NCBI GenBank assembly: GCA_028223755.1
Contig: JAOIUY010000003.1
Span: 1-64,000 of the forward strand
From: Pseudomonadales bacterium
GTDB lineage: Bacteria; Pseudomonadota; Gammaproteobacteria; Pseudomonadales; UBA7434
Direction: 5' to 3'
Length of the DNA stretch: 64,000 nucleotides
The notes under the pieces are model-generated. The model saw nothing but the letters and a program-made list of their open reading frames with translations, did not search any database and was not told the DNA's origin. Below are positions 1 through 8,775 of this stretch, one piece after another; the first letter of the stretch is position 1, and each line of letters opens with the position of its first letter. The translations under genes were made by a program, and so were the position numbers.

Positions 1-225
1 CAGGATTTTCGTAGTGCTTATGAAAACCTTGATAGCCAGCCCGAGCATTTTTCGGTTGATATGACTGAGGCAACTTATCTTGATAGCTCAGCTCTAGGTA
101 TGCTGTTATTGCTAAGAGACTACGCTGGTGGTGACCATTCATCGATAAAGATTGTTAACTGCAATGATGATGTCCGTAAAATTTTAGTGATATCTAATTT
201 TGGCCGTCTTTTTACGATTCAATAG
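1..225 (+). CDS. hsbA: Anti-sigma factor antagonist, STAS domain (HsbA-like), C-terminal part
   Basis: The first 74 codons in frame 1 run open from the window edge to TAG at 223-225, so only the C-terminal part is present. It shows the STAS motif LDSSALGMLLLLRD, in which the first or second Ser is the usual phosphorylation site of anti-sigma antagonists. It is followed by the RR-phosphatase-kinase gene hsbR and the Hpt gene hptB, the same three-gene set (PA3347-PA3346-PA3345) that in Pseudomonas aeruginosa controls FlgM and a diguanylate cyclase. The role here is inferred from that family and context. Confidence 0.8.
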   Translation, partial: QDFRSAYENLDSQPEHFSVDMTEATYLDSSALGMLLLLRDYAGGDHSSIKIVNCNDDVRKILVISNFGRLFTIQ

Positions 226-277
226 TCATTTTGATTCACTCATCATTCGCTCTTTTAATGACTAGCTAATTTTTATT

Positions 278-2113
278 ATGACGGCAAATCTGCCCATCGA
301 AAATTCAGCGCCTTCTGATCAGCCGCATGTGCGTGTCTGTATACTTGCTCCGCAGCATAGTCATCATATTTCCGCTGTTCATTCTCTCCCTTCAAACCAG
401 CATCAACTTACTTTTATAGATTCAATTGATAAGCTCCTCGAGCCATCCTCAAGTGTTAATGCCTTTGATAATGGTCTAATTGAGACCATAGATATTGTTC
501 TATTAGATACTGATCTAATTACTAACAATCCCTCTGAGTTGATTAAAGCATTAGTGACGCTATTCGATACACGCTATGTCCCCATTATTTTATTGTCAGA
601 TACCAGTGCTGATCATTCAGAAATATTGATTAAAGCTATGACGGCGGGTGCTCATGACTTTATCGAGATGCAAATTGAGCCATCATTGTTCGCCGCTAAA
701 GTAGCTACTCAAATACGCATTGCAGAAACGCAATTACTTGTGCAGCAACAAAATACGCAGATCAAAGAGAACCATAAACACTTGCTTCATGAGCAGCAGT
801 TGGCTGAAGAGGTGTTTAACAAGGTTTCTCAAAATAACGGTATCGATATGGCGAATATTCGTCATTGGTTGTCACCGATAGCGGTGTTTAACGGTGATGT
901 TTTATTGGCTGCGCCGACGCCGCGTGGCGGGCTTATCGTTCTATTGGGCGACTTTACTGGTCATGGTTTGTCTGCAGCGATTGGTGCAATTCCATTGGCT
1001 TCAACATTTTACAGCATGGTAGAAAAAGGTTTTGCCATGTCAGATATTATTAAGGAGTTAAACGCTAAGCTACATGAGATTTTACCCGTTAGTGTGTTTT
1101 GCTGTGCGAGCGTTGTGCAATTTAATTTTGACGAGGGCATTGTAGATATTTGGAATGCCGGCTTACCCGATTGTTTTGTGTTGCGACAAAACAATTCAAT
1201 GGTTGAAAAAGTGGAATCTAATGGTTTGGCGTTAGGCATTGTTAGTGCGGGTGGGTATCATCTAAAACCGACACGGTTTAATTTGTTGTCGGGAGATCGT
1301 TTATATCTGTTATCAGATGGTGTGCTTGAGGCGGCGAATAATACCGGTGAGCAATTTGGTGATGTGCGCTTATTGGATGTCATTACTCGTCAGGTGAATG
1401 TTGATGGTGATAAAGCATTTAAAGCGATTAAACAGCAAGTGATCGATTTTATTGGTGATCATTCACGCGCTGATGATATTTCATTGGTTGAGATCACAAT
1501 GGTGAATGCTGATGATTTTGCGGCTATGAATCACAGTACTAAAAATCTTGTATCTGCCGACCCAGTCTCTTGGAATTTTTGCTATGAGGTAAGGCCTGAT
1601 TCTTTGCGATACCAAGATCCTATTCCTTTGCTGCTTCATACGCTAATGGAAGTGCCAACGCTGCGTCGTTATAGCGGACAGTTATTTACCATTCTTACTG
1701 AGTTATACAACAATGCTTTAGATCATGGTTTATTAGGTCTTTCTTCGAATTTAAAGCAGGCTCCTGATGGTTTTAAATCCTACTATAGCGCGCGAAATCA
1801 CAATCTTCAGCGGCTAGCGCAGGGCAGCGTTCGTTTTATATTGGATTATCAAGGCGATGATAAGTGTGGAACCTTAGTTGTTGATGTTGTGGACTCAGGC
1901 AAGGGCTTTGATTACGCTGCGCTACCGTCATTAACATCGACGCTTAGGCAAAAAAAATCTAAAGCTGACACCCCTAATGCTGTAGTTAGCATAACAGGCG
2001 AACACTCTTTATTTTCTGGTCGTGGAATTTCATTGCTGCAATCCATCTGCACTAGCGTCGAATATCTTGGCCGTGGCAATCACGCCAGAGTGCAATTTAA
2101 CTGGCAGGTCTAA
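278..2113 (+). CDS. hsbR: Response regulator with SpoIIE-type phosphatase and HATPase domains (HsbR-like)
   Basis: A 611-residue three-domain regulator. Residues about 18-150 have a receiver fold with a candidate phosphoacceptor D77 (LLDTDL). The PP2C/SpoIIE phosphatase follows, with metal-ligand motifs GDFTGHG (D225), SDGVLEA and ADDISL, all intact. The C-terminal HATPase anti-sigma kinase has an N box (E475, N479), DSGKGFD and SGRGISLL. In the family it dephosphorylates or phosphorylates the STAS partner HsbA. Oddity: strand 1 of the receiver reads VCILAPQ where an acidic pair is expected, and the conserved Lys before the final loop is replaced (HDFIEM), so phosphorylation by HptB may be lost or altered. 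The gene lies 52 bases after hsbA and 133 before hptB. Confidence 0.88.
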   Translation: MTANLPIENSAPSDQPHVRVCILAPQHSHHISAVHSLPSNQHQLTFIDSIDKLLEPSSSVNAFDNGLIETIDIVLLDTDLITNNPSELIKALVTLFDTRYVPIILLSDTSADHSEILIKAMTAGAHDFIEMQIEPSLFAAKVATQIRIAETQLLVQQQNTQIKENHKHLLHEQQLAEEVFNKVSQNNGIDMANIRHWLSPIAVFNGDVLLAAPTPRGGLIVLLGDFTGHGLSAAIGAIPLASTFYSMVEKGFAMSDIIKELNAKLHEILPVSVFCCASVVQFNFDEGIVDIWNAGLPDCFVLRQNNSMVEKVESNGLALGIVSAGGYHLKPTRFNLLSGDRLYLLSDGVLEAANNTGEQFGDVRLLDVITRQVNVDGDKAFKAIKQQVIDFIGDHSRADDISLVEITMVNADDFAAMNHSTKNLVSADPVSWNFCYEVRPDSLRYQDPIPLLLHTLMEVPTLRRYSGQLFTILTELYNNALDHGLLGLSSNLKQAPDGFKSYYSARNHNLQRLAQGSVRFILDYQGDDKCGTLVVDVVDSGKGFDYAALPSLTSTLRQKKSKADTPNAVVSITGEHSLFSGRGISLLQSICTSVEYLGRGNHARVQFNWQV

Positions 2114-2246
2114 AGCGTCAATTATTTGAATCAATTTTTACAGCTTAATGCGTGTTTCTTCAATGATTAAGGATTAGACTATCGGCTATACGCATACTAA
2201 TGGATGCTCTTTAGTCGTAAACTAATCACAACCCTTGGAGTTACTC

Positions 2247-2606
2247 GTGATTGAAGCCATAGCCCCCATCAACTTCTCTGCGCTTGATACGCTTAAATTA
2301 GTTTTAGGCACAGAATTCCCAGCCTTGTTGCATGATTTTAATCAGCACTGTAGCAATGACTTAATTAAATTAGAAATGGCCATTGTTAAGTTGGATAGGG
2401 CGGCTATTCGCGATATTGCTCATACCCTAAAAGGCTCTGCATTAAGTTTGCATGCTAAATCCTTAGCGGATTACTGCAGCGCTCTAGAAGCGGATGCTAT
2501 GTCGGCTTCAACAACTGAGTTAGATCAACACGCGACATATGTCCGCGATTCAGTTAAAGAGACAATCTCTACCCTTGATAGCTGGGCCTTTCAAAAAAGC
2601 CCTTAG
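2247..2606 (+). CDS. hptB: Histidine phosphotransfer protein (HptB-like)
   Basis: A small Hpt-domain protein of 119 residues carrying the phospho-His motif AHTLKGSA (H59), which relays phosphate from hybrid kinases to HsbR in Pseudomonas. An upstream TTG at 2235 is in frame, but the GGAG at 2237-2240 lies inside that extension and 6 bases before GTG 2247, so GTG is the better start. The reading frame ends in a duplicated 16-base segment (see repeat). Position just before the flagellar genes agrees with a link to motility control. Confidence 0.82.
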   Translation: MIEAIAPINFSALDTLKLVLGTEFPALLHDFNQHCSNDLIKLEMAIVKLDRAAIRDIAHTLKGSALSLHAKSLADYCSALEADAMSASTTELDQHATYVRDSVKETISTLDSWAFQKSP

Positions 2607-2633
2607 CCTGCTCCTCTAAAAAGCCCTTAGCCT
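2594..2633. repeat. Direct duplication of 16 bases at the end of hptB
   Basis: AAAAAGCCCTTAGCCT occurs at 2594-2609, where it includes the hptB stop codon, and again at 2618-2633. The period is 24 bases. The second copy runs into a T tract, so it may act as a weak terminator, but no strong stem is formed. Confidence 0.6.
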
Positions 2634-2656
2634 TTTTTCTCGCATTCCCTAAATGT

Positions 2657-2672
2657 TGGCATCGACTGTGCA
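2657..2672 (+). promoter_or_regulatory. Possible sigma-54 promoter for fliK
   Basis: TTGGCATCGACTGTGC has GG (2658-2659), ten bases, then GC (2670-2671), the spacing required by RpoN. The -24 element TGGCA is good; the -12 element is GTGC rather than TTGC. The predicted start, about 12 bases beyond GC, would give a 25-30 base leader to fliK. This is the weakest of the flagellar candidates kept. Confidence 0.35.
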
Positions 2673-2709
2673 ATGACCTTATCTAAGATTATTCAATGGG
2701 TACGATAAG

Positions 2710-4002
2710 ATGTCATTAAACCTTAGCGCCAACTCAGCAGCAGCGTTGCCAACGTTTAACGCCGAGGCTAAATTGCCAGAAGCTAGTGCAGCTGATAAGT
2801 TAGATCGTGCTGGAAATAAATCTTCTATCTCATTGTTTAATAAGCAATTAAGTGAGCTTTCTGATTCGGACGCTTCGGCAGAATCAATACACAGTGATCA
2901 TAAGTCTGATGTGGTAGATCAGCTCACTAAGATAGAAGCTTTGCTGAGTGATTTTTTAGAACAGCAAAGTGCGCTGCAAGCTGATGCTGTTGAGGGCAAT
3001 GAATTTCCGCTTAGCGGCAGTGAGTTGCCTGCGCTTGCCGCCCAACTTCGTCAATTTCTGAGTGGGTCTGTAGATGTTACTTTTGGTAAATTGTCAACGG
3101 GCTCTTTAGCGAATACTGGTTTAGTAAATCTTCAAAGTCAGTTAACAGCGTTTAACGGCAATCTTGCAGAATTTGCAGAGACTGCCGGTAAAAGCGGCGA
3201 GTCTTCGCCTATTGCTCTTTCCCAAACAATACTTGAGAGCATAAAAAATCTGCAACGTAATGTTAATTTCACGGATGCTTTGTCAGCGAGCTTAAAGGTC
3301 ACTCATCCGATGTCAGCTTCGGGGCTTTTAACTGCTGCGACTTCTGGTTCGACAACATCACTCTCTATAGAGCGACTCATCGCTGAGGGTGCTCAATTAG
3401 GTATGACGGAATCAGCCAGTAAAGATTCATTAATTGCGCAGACAGGCATGCAGCCGGTGACGGGTAATATGCGCAGTGGTGCTTTGCAATCAGCGGCGTC
3501 CTCTTCTCAGCCGACACTCACTCAACCTTTTAATACTCAGCTCGAGCTACCTCTAAACAGTGCGCAGTGGGGTAACCAAGTTCTGCAAAGAGTCGCCTGG
3601 CTGACGGGTCAGGGAATCTCGGCTGCTGAAATTCATTTAAATCCTGCCGAGCTTGGACCTATGCAGGTGCGCGTCGATCAGCGGCAAGATAGCGCAACCG
3701 TGGTTTTTACTAGTCATAACAGCAGTGCTCGCGAGGCGATTGAAGCCAGTTTACCGCGTTTGCGTGAACTCTTTAGCGAGCAAGGTATGGAGTTGCTTGA
3801 TGTTGATATCAACAGCGGCGAACAAGAAGCCAATGCCAATCAGCAAAGTGACTTTGATGCTGATGCTGATACTGAGACCGGCGGGCAAACACAAGATGAT
3901 ATGGCTGGTGGTTCTTCTGTCGAGGCGGATAAGGGTCAATCTGGTGAAGGGCAGTTAGAGACTGTTGCTTTACATTATGGGCTGATTGATACCATGGCTT
4001 AA
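2710..4002 (+). CDS. fliK: Flagellar hook-length control protein FliK
   Basis: A 430-residue protein with a long low-complexity, Ser/Ala-rich N-terminal two thirds and the conserved Flg_hook C-terminal domain at about residues 280-370 (AEIHLNPAELGPMQVRV). FliK measures hook length and switches the export gate FlhB from rod/hook to filament substrates. The acidic, Gln/Asp-rich tail is typical. It precedes the fliL operon, as in Pseudomonas. Confidence 0.92.
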   Translation: MSLNLSANSAAALPTFNAEAKLPEASAADKLDRAGNKSSISLFNKQLSELSDSDASAESIHSDHKSDVVDQLTKIEALLSDFLEQQSALQADAVEGNEFPLSGSELPALAAQLRQFLSGSVDVTFGKLSTGSLANTGLVNLQSQLTAFNGNLAEFAETAGKSGESSPIALSQTILESIKNLQRNVNFTDALSASLKVTHPMSASGLLTAATSGSTTSLSIERLIAEGAQLGMTESASKDSLIAQTGMQPVTGNMRSGALQSAASSSQPTLTQPFNTQLELPLNSAQWGNQVLQRVAWLTGQGISAAEIHLNPAELGPMQVRVDQRQDSATVVFTSHNSSAREAIEASLPRLRELFSEQGMELLDVDINSGEQEANANQQSDFDADADTETGGQTQDDMAGGSSVEADKGQSGEGQLETVALHYGLIDTMA

Positions 4003-4196
4003 TTTGTGTTCCTTTCGTTTGGTTCCTCACTTGATTGTTCGTTTGTTTAATCGCTTGGCCTTTAGCTTGGAGTTGTTTTTGCTTTTGCTTTCACGCATGG
4101 CCTAACAAAGTAAAATTTTCCTTTCCTACGCTCCTCAATACCCGATCTCGACTAATATTTATCCAACTGGTAAGACTTTGCTGCGATATACGCTCG

Positions 4197-4213
4197 CTGG
4201 CACAGGACTTGCT
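4197..4213 (+). promoter_or_regulatory. Strong sigma-54-type promoter for fliLMNOPQR
   Basis: TGGCACAGGACTTGCT at 4198-4213 has the RpoN consensus TGGCAC, five bases, TTGCT, with GG and GC ten bases apart. The start of transcription would fall near 4224, 28 bases before fliL ATG 4252. Flagellar class II genes of polar flagellates are RpoN/FleQ dependent, which fits. FleQ is not in the window. Confidence 0.68.
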
Positions 4214-4251
4214 TTGACTCATAATAGGCGCAAAAGCGACGGTATATTGGC

Positions 4252-4800
4252 ATGGCAGAACGTAATGCTGAAAAAGCTGCGACAGATGCAGCGGGAAATG
4301 ACGCGAAGGATGCAACGGCAGGGCCGGCGGTAGATCAAGACGATCAAGCTGTAACCAAACGACCGCTGAAACTATTTATTGTTATCGGCTTGGTTATTGT
4401 TTTAATCTCAGTTGGTGCAGCATTTTTTTTGCTAACCAGAGACGGTGGAAGTGATGATTTTGCAGTCGAGCCGGTGGATCCAGTAGCGATTTATTTTGCT
4501 TTAACGCCGAAGTTTAAAACCAATTATCAGGTCAATGGCAGACCACGTCTGTTTCAAATTGGTATGACGTTGGTAACTCGAGAACAAGATGTTATTGACG
4601 CGCTGATGACGCATGGCCCAAGTATTAAAAGCCGCTTAGTGATTTTATTAAGTGGCCAGCAAGTTGAAAGTTTGCAAACGCCCGAGGGGCGAGAGTCACT
4701 TCGAGCTGAATGTTTAGCCGCTGTGCAGGCAATTATGAATAAGGAAATCGGTAAGTCAGGTATCGAAAAAGTCCTGTTTACTGATTTCGTGATGCAATAA
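4252..4800 (+). CDS. fliL: Flagellar basal body-associated protein FliL
   Basis: A 182-residue protein with a cytoplasmic acidic/Ala-rich N terminus, one membrane segment at about residues 41-62 and a periplasmic FliL domain (PVAIYFALTPKFKTNYQ onward). FliL surrounds stator units at the motor and supports torque. The linker is longer than in enteric FliL. It is the first gene of the operon running through flhB. Confidence 0.9.
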   Translation: MAERNAEKAATDAAGNDAKDATAGPAVDQDDQAVTKRPLKLFIVIGLVIVLISVGAAFFLLTRDGGSDDFAVEPVDPVAIYFALTPKFKTNYQVNGRPRLFQIGMTLVTREQDVIDALMTHGPSIKSRLVILLSGQQVESLQTPEGRESLRAECLAAVQAIMNKEIGKSGIEKVLFTDFVMQ

Positions 4801-4898
4801 TTATTTTGTGTTGCATGATAAGTTGTGTAGGTTGATTAACAAGTAAGAAAAAAGTAGCTAACCCAAAAATAAACAAAGAATTAGATTAGGCAAAAATT

Positions 4899-5879
4899 GT
4901 GGCTGATGAAATCCTATCTCAAGAAGAAATTGATGCGCTCTTACATGGCGTAGACGATGGTGATATTGAGGTTGAAAGTGATGCAAGTATAGAAAATAGC
5001 GATTATTCAAGCTATGACCTCACTTCGCAGGATCGAATTGTGCGCGGTCGGATGCCGACCTTAGAGTTAATTAACGAGCGTTTTGCAAGGCATACTCGAG
5101 TCAGTCTTTTTAATATGTTGCGTCGTAGTGCCGAGGTGTCGATTGGCGGTGTGCAAGTGCAAAAGTTTGGCGAGTATATTCAAACGTTATACGTGCCTAC
5201 CAGTTTAAATATGGTGCGCGTGCAACCGTTGCGCGGTATGGCTTTGTTTGTGCTCGAAGCCAAGCTGGTTTTTAAATTAGTCGATAACTTTTTTGGTGGT
5301 GATGGGCATCACGCCAAGATAGAGGGTCGTGAGTTTACGCCAACCGAATTACGGGTTGTGCAAATGCTACTGGAGCAGGCCTTCAAAGATTTAGAAGAGG
5401 CTTGGAAACCTCTCTTTGAATTGAATTTTGATTGCGTTGGTTCAGAAGTGAATCCCGCGATGGCCAATATTGTTAGCCCAAGCGAAGCAGTTATTGTGAG
5501 CTCCTTCCATATTGAGCTTGATGGCGGCGGCGGTGATATGCATATCACTATGCCTTATTCGATGATTGAGCCAATTAAAGACATTCTTGATTCGGGCATG
5601 ACTGGCGATGTTCATGAGGTCGATGAACGCTGGATCAAAGCTTTACGCCGTGACATTTTACGCGCTAGCGTCGATTTGGAGTGTACGGTCGTCGAAAAGC
5701 AAATGTCCTTGCGTGACATTATTGATTTAAAGCAGGGCGATGTGATTCCTGTTGATATTCCTGAGGCTTTAACGTTGCGTGCTAATGGCGTGCCTATTTA
5801 TAAAACACGGATGGGAACATCTCGCGGGAATTTAGGTTTAGAGATTGTTGAGCGTACAACAATTGATGAGACAGATTAA
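4899..5879 (+). CDS. fliM: Flagellar motor switch protein FliM
   Basis: A 326-residue C-ring protein starting with GTG. The N-terminal peptide LSQEEIDALL (residues 6-15) is the CheY-P binding site; the CheC-like middle domain and C-terminal SpoA domain follow. FliM converts CheY-P binding into a change of rotation. Retention of the CheY peptide implies that a chemotaxis system exists elsewhere in the genome, although no che genes lie in this cluster. Confidence 0.96.
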   Translation: MADEILSQEEIDALLHGVDDGDIEVESDASIENSDYSSYDLTSQDRIVRGRMPTLELINERFARHTRVSLFNMLRRSAEVSIGGVQVQKFGEYIQTLYVPTSLNMVRVQPLRGMALFVLEAKLVFKLVDNFFGGDGHHAKIEGREFTPTELRVVQMLLEQAFKDLEEAWKPLFELNFDCVGSEVNPAMANIVSPSEAVIVSSFHIELDGGGGDMHITMPYSMIEPIKDILDSGMTGDVHEVDERWIKALRRDILRASVDLECTVVEKQMSLRDIIDLKQGDVIPVDIPEALTLRANGVPIYKTRMGTSRGNLGLEIVERTTIDETD

Positions 5880-5933
5880 TTCAGAATCAACGGTAAAAAA
5901 GATCAACGGCAGTGAGACAAAAAGAGATTAAAC

Positions 5934-6317
5934 ATGACTGATGAAAATGAAAACAATGAAACCACTAGCGCCGATTCGGCAATGACTGAAGATTCAGCGG
6001 CAGCTGTTCTGAGCGAGTTAGGTGGTGGTGAAGAGGGTCAAGGAGCGATTACTGATAATCCTGATCTTGCTGTTGTGCTCGATATCCCCGTTAAGATTGC
6101 TATGGAGGTCGGGTCAACACAAATCACTATTCGCAATTTATTGCAGCTTAATCAAGGTTCAGTGATTGAGTTAGAGCGCCTAGCGGGTGAGCCATTAGAT
6201 GTTTTAGTCAACGGTACTTTAATTGCTCATGGCGAGGTTGTTGTTGTTAATGAAAAATTCGGTATTCGCGTTACCGATGTTATTAGTCCTTCAGAACGTA
6301 TTAAAAAGCTTAAATGA
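5934..6317 (+). CDS. fliN: Flagellar motor switch protein FliN
   Basis: A 127-residue protein with an acidic, low-complexity N-terminal 45 residues and a SpoA domain (LDIPVKIAMEVGSTQITIRNLL to the end). FliN forms the base of the C-ring and docks FliH. Its stop codon overlaps the fliO start (ATGA at 6314), so the two are translationally coupled. Confidence 0.95.
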   Translation: MTDENENNETTSADSAMTEDSAAAVLSELGGGEEGQGAITDNPDLAVVLDIPVKIAMEVGSTQITIRNLLQLNQGSVIELERLAGEPLDVLVNGTLIAHGEVVVVNEKFGIRVTDVISPSERIKKLK

Positions 6318-6754
6318 TCCCTCGCATTACAGTTCTGCTTGTTGGATTGCTAGCAGCCTTTTTTGTTAGCGCCAGTGAGACATTAAATAAACCGGCTATC
6401 GAGCCCGTTTTTAGCGGCACATCAATCGTGCAGGTCGTATTAAGTTTGACGTTTGTCATTGTGCTCATTTACGCCGCCGCTTGGTATATTCGTCGAATGC
6501 AGCTAACAACGGCTGGTGCAGGACAGTCAATGCGTGTTATCTCAGCGCTGTCTGTTGGCAGTCGTGAGCGAGTGGTGCTGGTACAGATTGGTGAAGAGCA
6601 GTTGTTACTCGGTGTGGCTCCTGGGCGAGTTAATCTTTTGCGCCAATTCGATAGCCCAATTATTAATAGTCAAGATTCCAGCTTGCGCAGTAGTTTTTCC
6701 AAAATTCTTGGCGATGCGTCTTCAAAGTCTAACGGTGAGTCTACCGTTAGCTGA
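6314..6754 (+). CDS. fliO: Flagellar biosynthesis protein FliO
   Basis: A 146-residue protein with an N-terminal signal-like segment, one membrane segment at about residues 38-56 and a FliO cytoplasmic domain ([19 protein letters not shown]). FliO assists assembly of the FliP ring of the export gate. It overlaps fliN by four bases and fliP by one (TGATG). Confidence 0.9.
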   Translation: MIPRITVLLVGLLAAFFVSASETLNKPAIEPVFSGTSIVQVVLSLTFVIVLIYAAAWYIRRMQLTTAGAGQSMRVISALSVGSRERVVLVQIGEEQLLLGVAPGRVNLLRQFDSPIINSQDSSLRSSFSKILGDASSKSNGESTVS

Positions 6755-7608
6755 TGAAAATACTTTTCTCTCAATGCTTTTCTAGGCTGTTGTCCCTATC
6801 TTTTTCGCTGTTACTGTTGTTAGTGTTAATGACATCAGCGAGTGTTTCTTATGCGCAGTCAGAACCTTCTAAGGCTAGTAGTGATATTGCTGCGGCTATG
6901 GAAACACTGCAATCTCAGGCCAGTGGAAAGCAGGGCATCCCAGCTTTTACTATGACACCGCGTAGCGATGGCGGCGAAGATTACACGGTAACCCTACAAA
7001 TTCTTGCACTGATGACGGCATTGACTTTGCTGCCATCATTTTTGCTAATGATGACGTCATTTACTCGCATTATTATTGTCTTTGCGATTCTTCGACAAGC
7101 TTTAGGTTTGCAGCAAACGCCCTCCAACCAGATTATGTTGGGGCTGGCATTGTTTCTAACTATTTTCATTATGCGGCCGGTATTTGAAGTGGTTAACGAG
7201 CAGGCCTTGCAACCTTATATGCAGGAAGAGATCACCTCTAGCCAAGCAGTTGCACTCGCTTCAGTGCCGATACATGCCTTTATGCGTGCTCAAACGCGTG
7301 AATCCGATATTGATATGTTTGTTCGTATTTCTTCTACCGAGCCGGTCGAAGCAGCCAGTGATATTCCGTTTTTTGTTTTGGCTCCAGCGTTTTTAACCAG
7401 TGAATTAAAGACCGCTTTTCAGATCGGTTTCTTATTATTTATCCCTTTCTTAATTATCGATTTGGTCGTTGCCAGCGTCTTAATGGCTATGGGTATGGTG
7501 ATGCTGTCGCCGATTATTATCTCTTTGCCCTTTAAAATTATGCTGTTCGTGCTCGTTGATGGTTGGGCAATGGTGATTGGTAGCCTTGCTTCCAGTTATG
7601 GCTTGTAG
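6754..7608 (+). CDS. fliP: Flagellar export gate protein FliP
   Basis: A 284-residue membrane protein with a cleavable signal peptide (cleavage likely after SYA, near residue 34) and four membrane segments. Family signatures such as [17 protein letters not shown] and [12 protein letters not shown] are present. FliP forms the pentameric core of the type III export gate with FliQ and FliR. The start overlaps the fliO stop. Confidence 0.96.
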   Translation: MKILFSQCFSRLLSLSFSLLLLLVLMTSASVSYAQSEPSKASSDIAAAMETLQSQASGKQGIPAFTMTPRSDGGEDYTVTLQILALMTALTLLPSFLLMMTSFTRIIIVFAILRQALGLQQTPSNQIMLGLALFLTIFIMRPVFEVVNEQALQPYMQEEITSSQAVALASVPIHAFMRAQTRESDIDMFVRISSTEPVEAASDIPFFVLAPAFLTSELKTAFQIGFLLFIPFLIIDLVVASVLMAMGMVMLSPIIISLPFKIMLFVLVDGWAMVIGSLASSYGL

Positions 7609-7623
7609 TTATGGTTTACAATT

Positions 7624-7893
7624 ATGACGCCTGAATCGATTGTTGAAATCTTTGGTCAAGCGCTTTTTTTGGTCGTCGTATTAGTAGCGGCGATTATTGT
7701 GCCTAGTTTGTTAGTGGGTCTGGTGATTAGTGTTTTTCAAGCGGCCACGCAGATCAATGAACAAACCTTAAGTTTTCTGCCAAGATTACTTGCTACATTG
7801 ACAACGATTATTATTTTGGGTCCTTGGATTTTGCAAGAGCTCTTAGATATCTCATCGTTTATTTTCGAAACCATTTCCTACCTTACCCGTTAA
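7624..7893 (+). CDS. fliQ: Flagellar export gate protein FliQ
   Basis: An 89-residue protein of the standard length with two membrane helices (about 14-36 and 52-75) and the conserved stretch FQAATQINEQTLSF. FliQ packs around FliP/FliR in the export gate. The spacing to fliP is 15 bases. Confidence 0.95.
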   Translation: MTPESIVEIFGQALFLVVVLVAAIIVPSLLVGLVISVFQAATQINEQTLSFLPRLLATLTTIIILGPWILQELLDISSFIFETISYLTR

Positions 7894-7914
7894 GCCTGAT
7901 GATGAGCCATCACA

Positions 7915-8691
7915 ATGGTTTTTGATCCCGCTGTTTTAATCACTTGGCTAGTGCAATTTATTTTGCCTTTTTTTCGTATCGCCGCTTTTTTGATGGTGGT
8001 TCCGGTATTTGGTAATCAATTGGTTGCTGTTAGAGTTCGTCTGCTGCTCGCATTATCAGCAGCAATCTTAATCTTTCCGTTGCTTCCTGACTTCCCTGTT
8101 GTCGATCCTTTATCGCTGGCGATGTTTTTCTTAGTGTTTGAGCAGTTAGTGATTGGAGCTGTCTTAGGTTTTATGGTGCAGCTGTTCTTCCATATTTTTG
8201 TCTTGGCAGGGCAAATGGTAGCCATGCAAATGGGTTTAGGTTTCGCCTCTATGGTCGATCCTACTAACGGTGTGTCTGTGGCAGTCGTCAGTCAGTTTTA
8301 TGTTTTATTGGTGACCCTATTGTTTTTATCATTTAACGGTCACTTAGTTGTTTTTGAGGTCATGGTTGAAGGGTTTACCTATCTACCTATAGGGGCGGGC
8401 TCTGTTCATCAAAGTGCTATTTATACTTTAGCGGCTGCTGGTGGTTGGATGTTTGCATCGGCGCTGCTGTTAGCGTTACCGGCGGTGACAGCTATTTTAA
8501 TTGTTAACTTTGCCTTTGGTGTTATGACGCGCGCAGCACCACAGCTGAATATATTTTCATTAGGTTTTCCATTCACTTTGCTATTTGGCATTTTTATTTT
8601 ATGGGTTGCTCTAGCGGGGTTTTTGCCGCAGTACCAGCAGCTCAGTAAAGAAGTGTTTGTTTTACTCAATGAGTTGTTACGCATGAGATAG
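7915..8691 (+). CDS. fliR: Flagellar export gate protein FliR
   Basis: A 258-residue protein with six predicted membrane segments and the signature GLGFASMVDPTNG in the middle. FliR completes the FliPQR export gate. The 84 bases before flhB carry an independent sigma-54-type promoter. Confidence 0.95.
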   Translation: MVFDPAVLITWLVQFILPFFRIAAFLMVVPVFGNQLVAVRVRLLLALSAAILIFPLLPDFPVVDPLSLAMFFLVFEQLVIGAVLGFMVQLFFHIFVLAGQMVAMQMGLGFASMVDPTNGVSVAVVSQFYVLLVTLLFLSFNGHLVVFEVMVEGFTYLPIGAGSVHQSAIYTLAAAGGWMFASALLLALPAVTAILIVNFAFGVMTRAAPQLNIFSLGFPFTLLFGIFILWVALAGFLPQYQQLSKEVFVLLNELLRMR

Positions 8692-8708
8692 TTCTGAGTG
8701 TCAGTGAG

Positions 8709-8725
8709 TTGGCCTTGTTATTGCT
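8709..8725 (+). promoter_or_regulatory. Sigma-54-type promoter for flhB
   Basis: TTGGCCTTGTTATTGCT has GG at 8711-8712 and GC at 8723-8724 with ten bases between, and a perfect TTGCT -12 element. It lies in the fliR-flhB gap, about 50 bases before flhB. It would allow flhB to be transcribed apart from fliL-fliR. Confidence 0.55.
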
Positions 8726-8775
8726 GTCTAACAATAAAGTGATAAAGCGTCAAAAAAATGAAGCTATAAAGCAAT

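Noticed and set aside
4068-4083. A second GG-N10-GC element (TTGGAGTTGTTTTTGC) before fliL
   Set aside because: The -24 block is poor and the much better TGGCACAGGACTTGCT lies closer to fliL at 4198.
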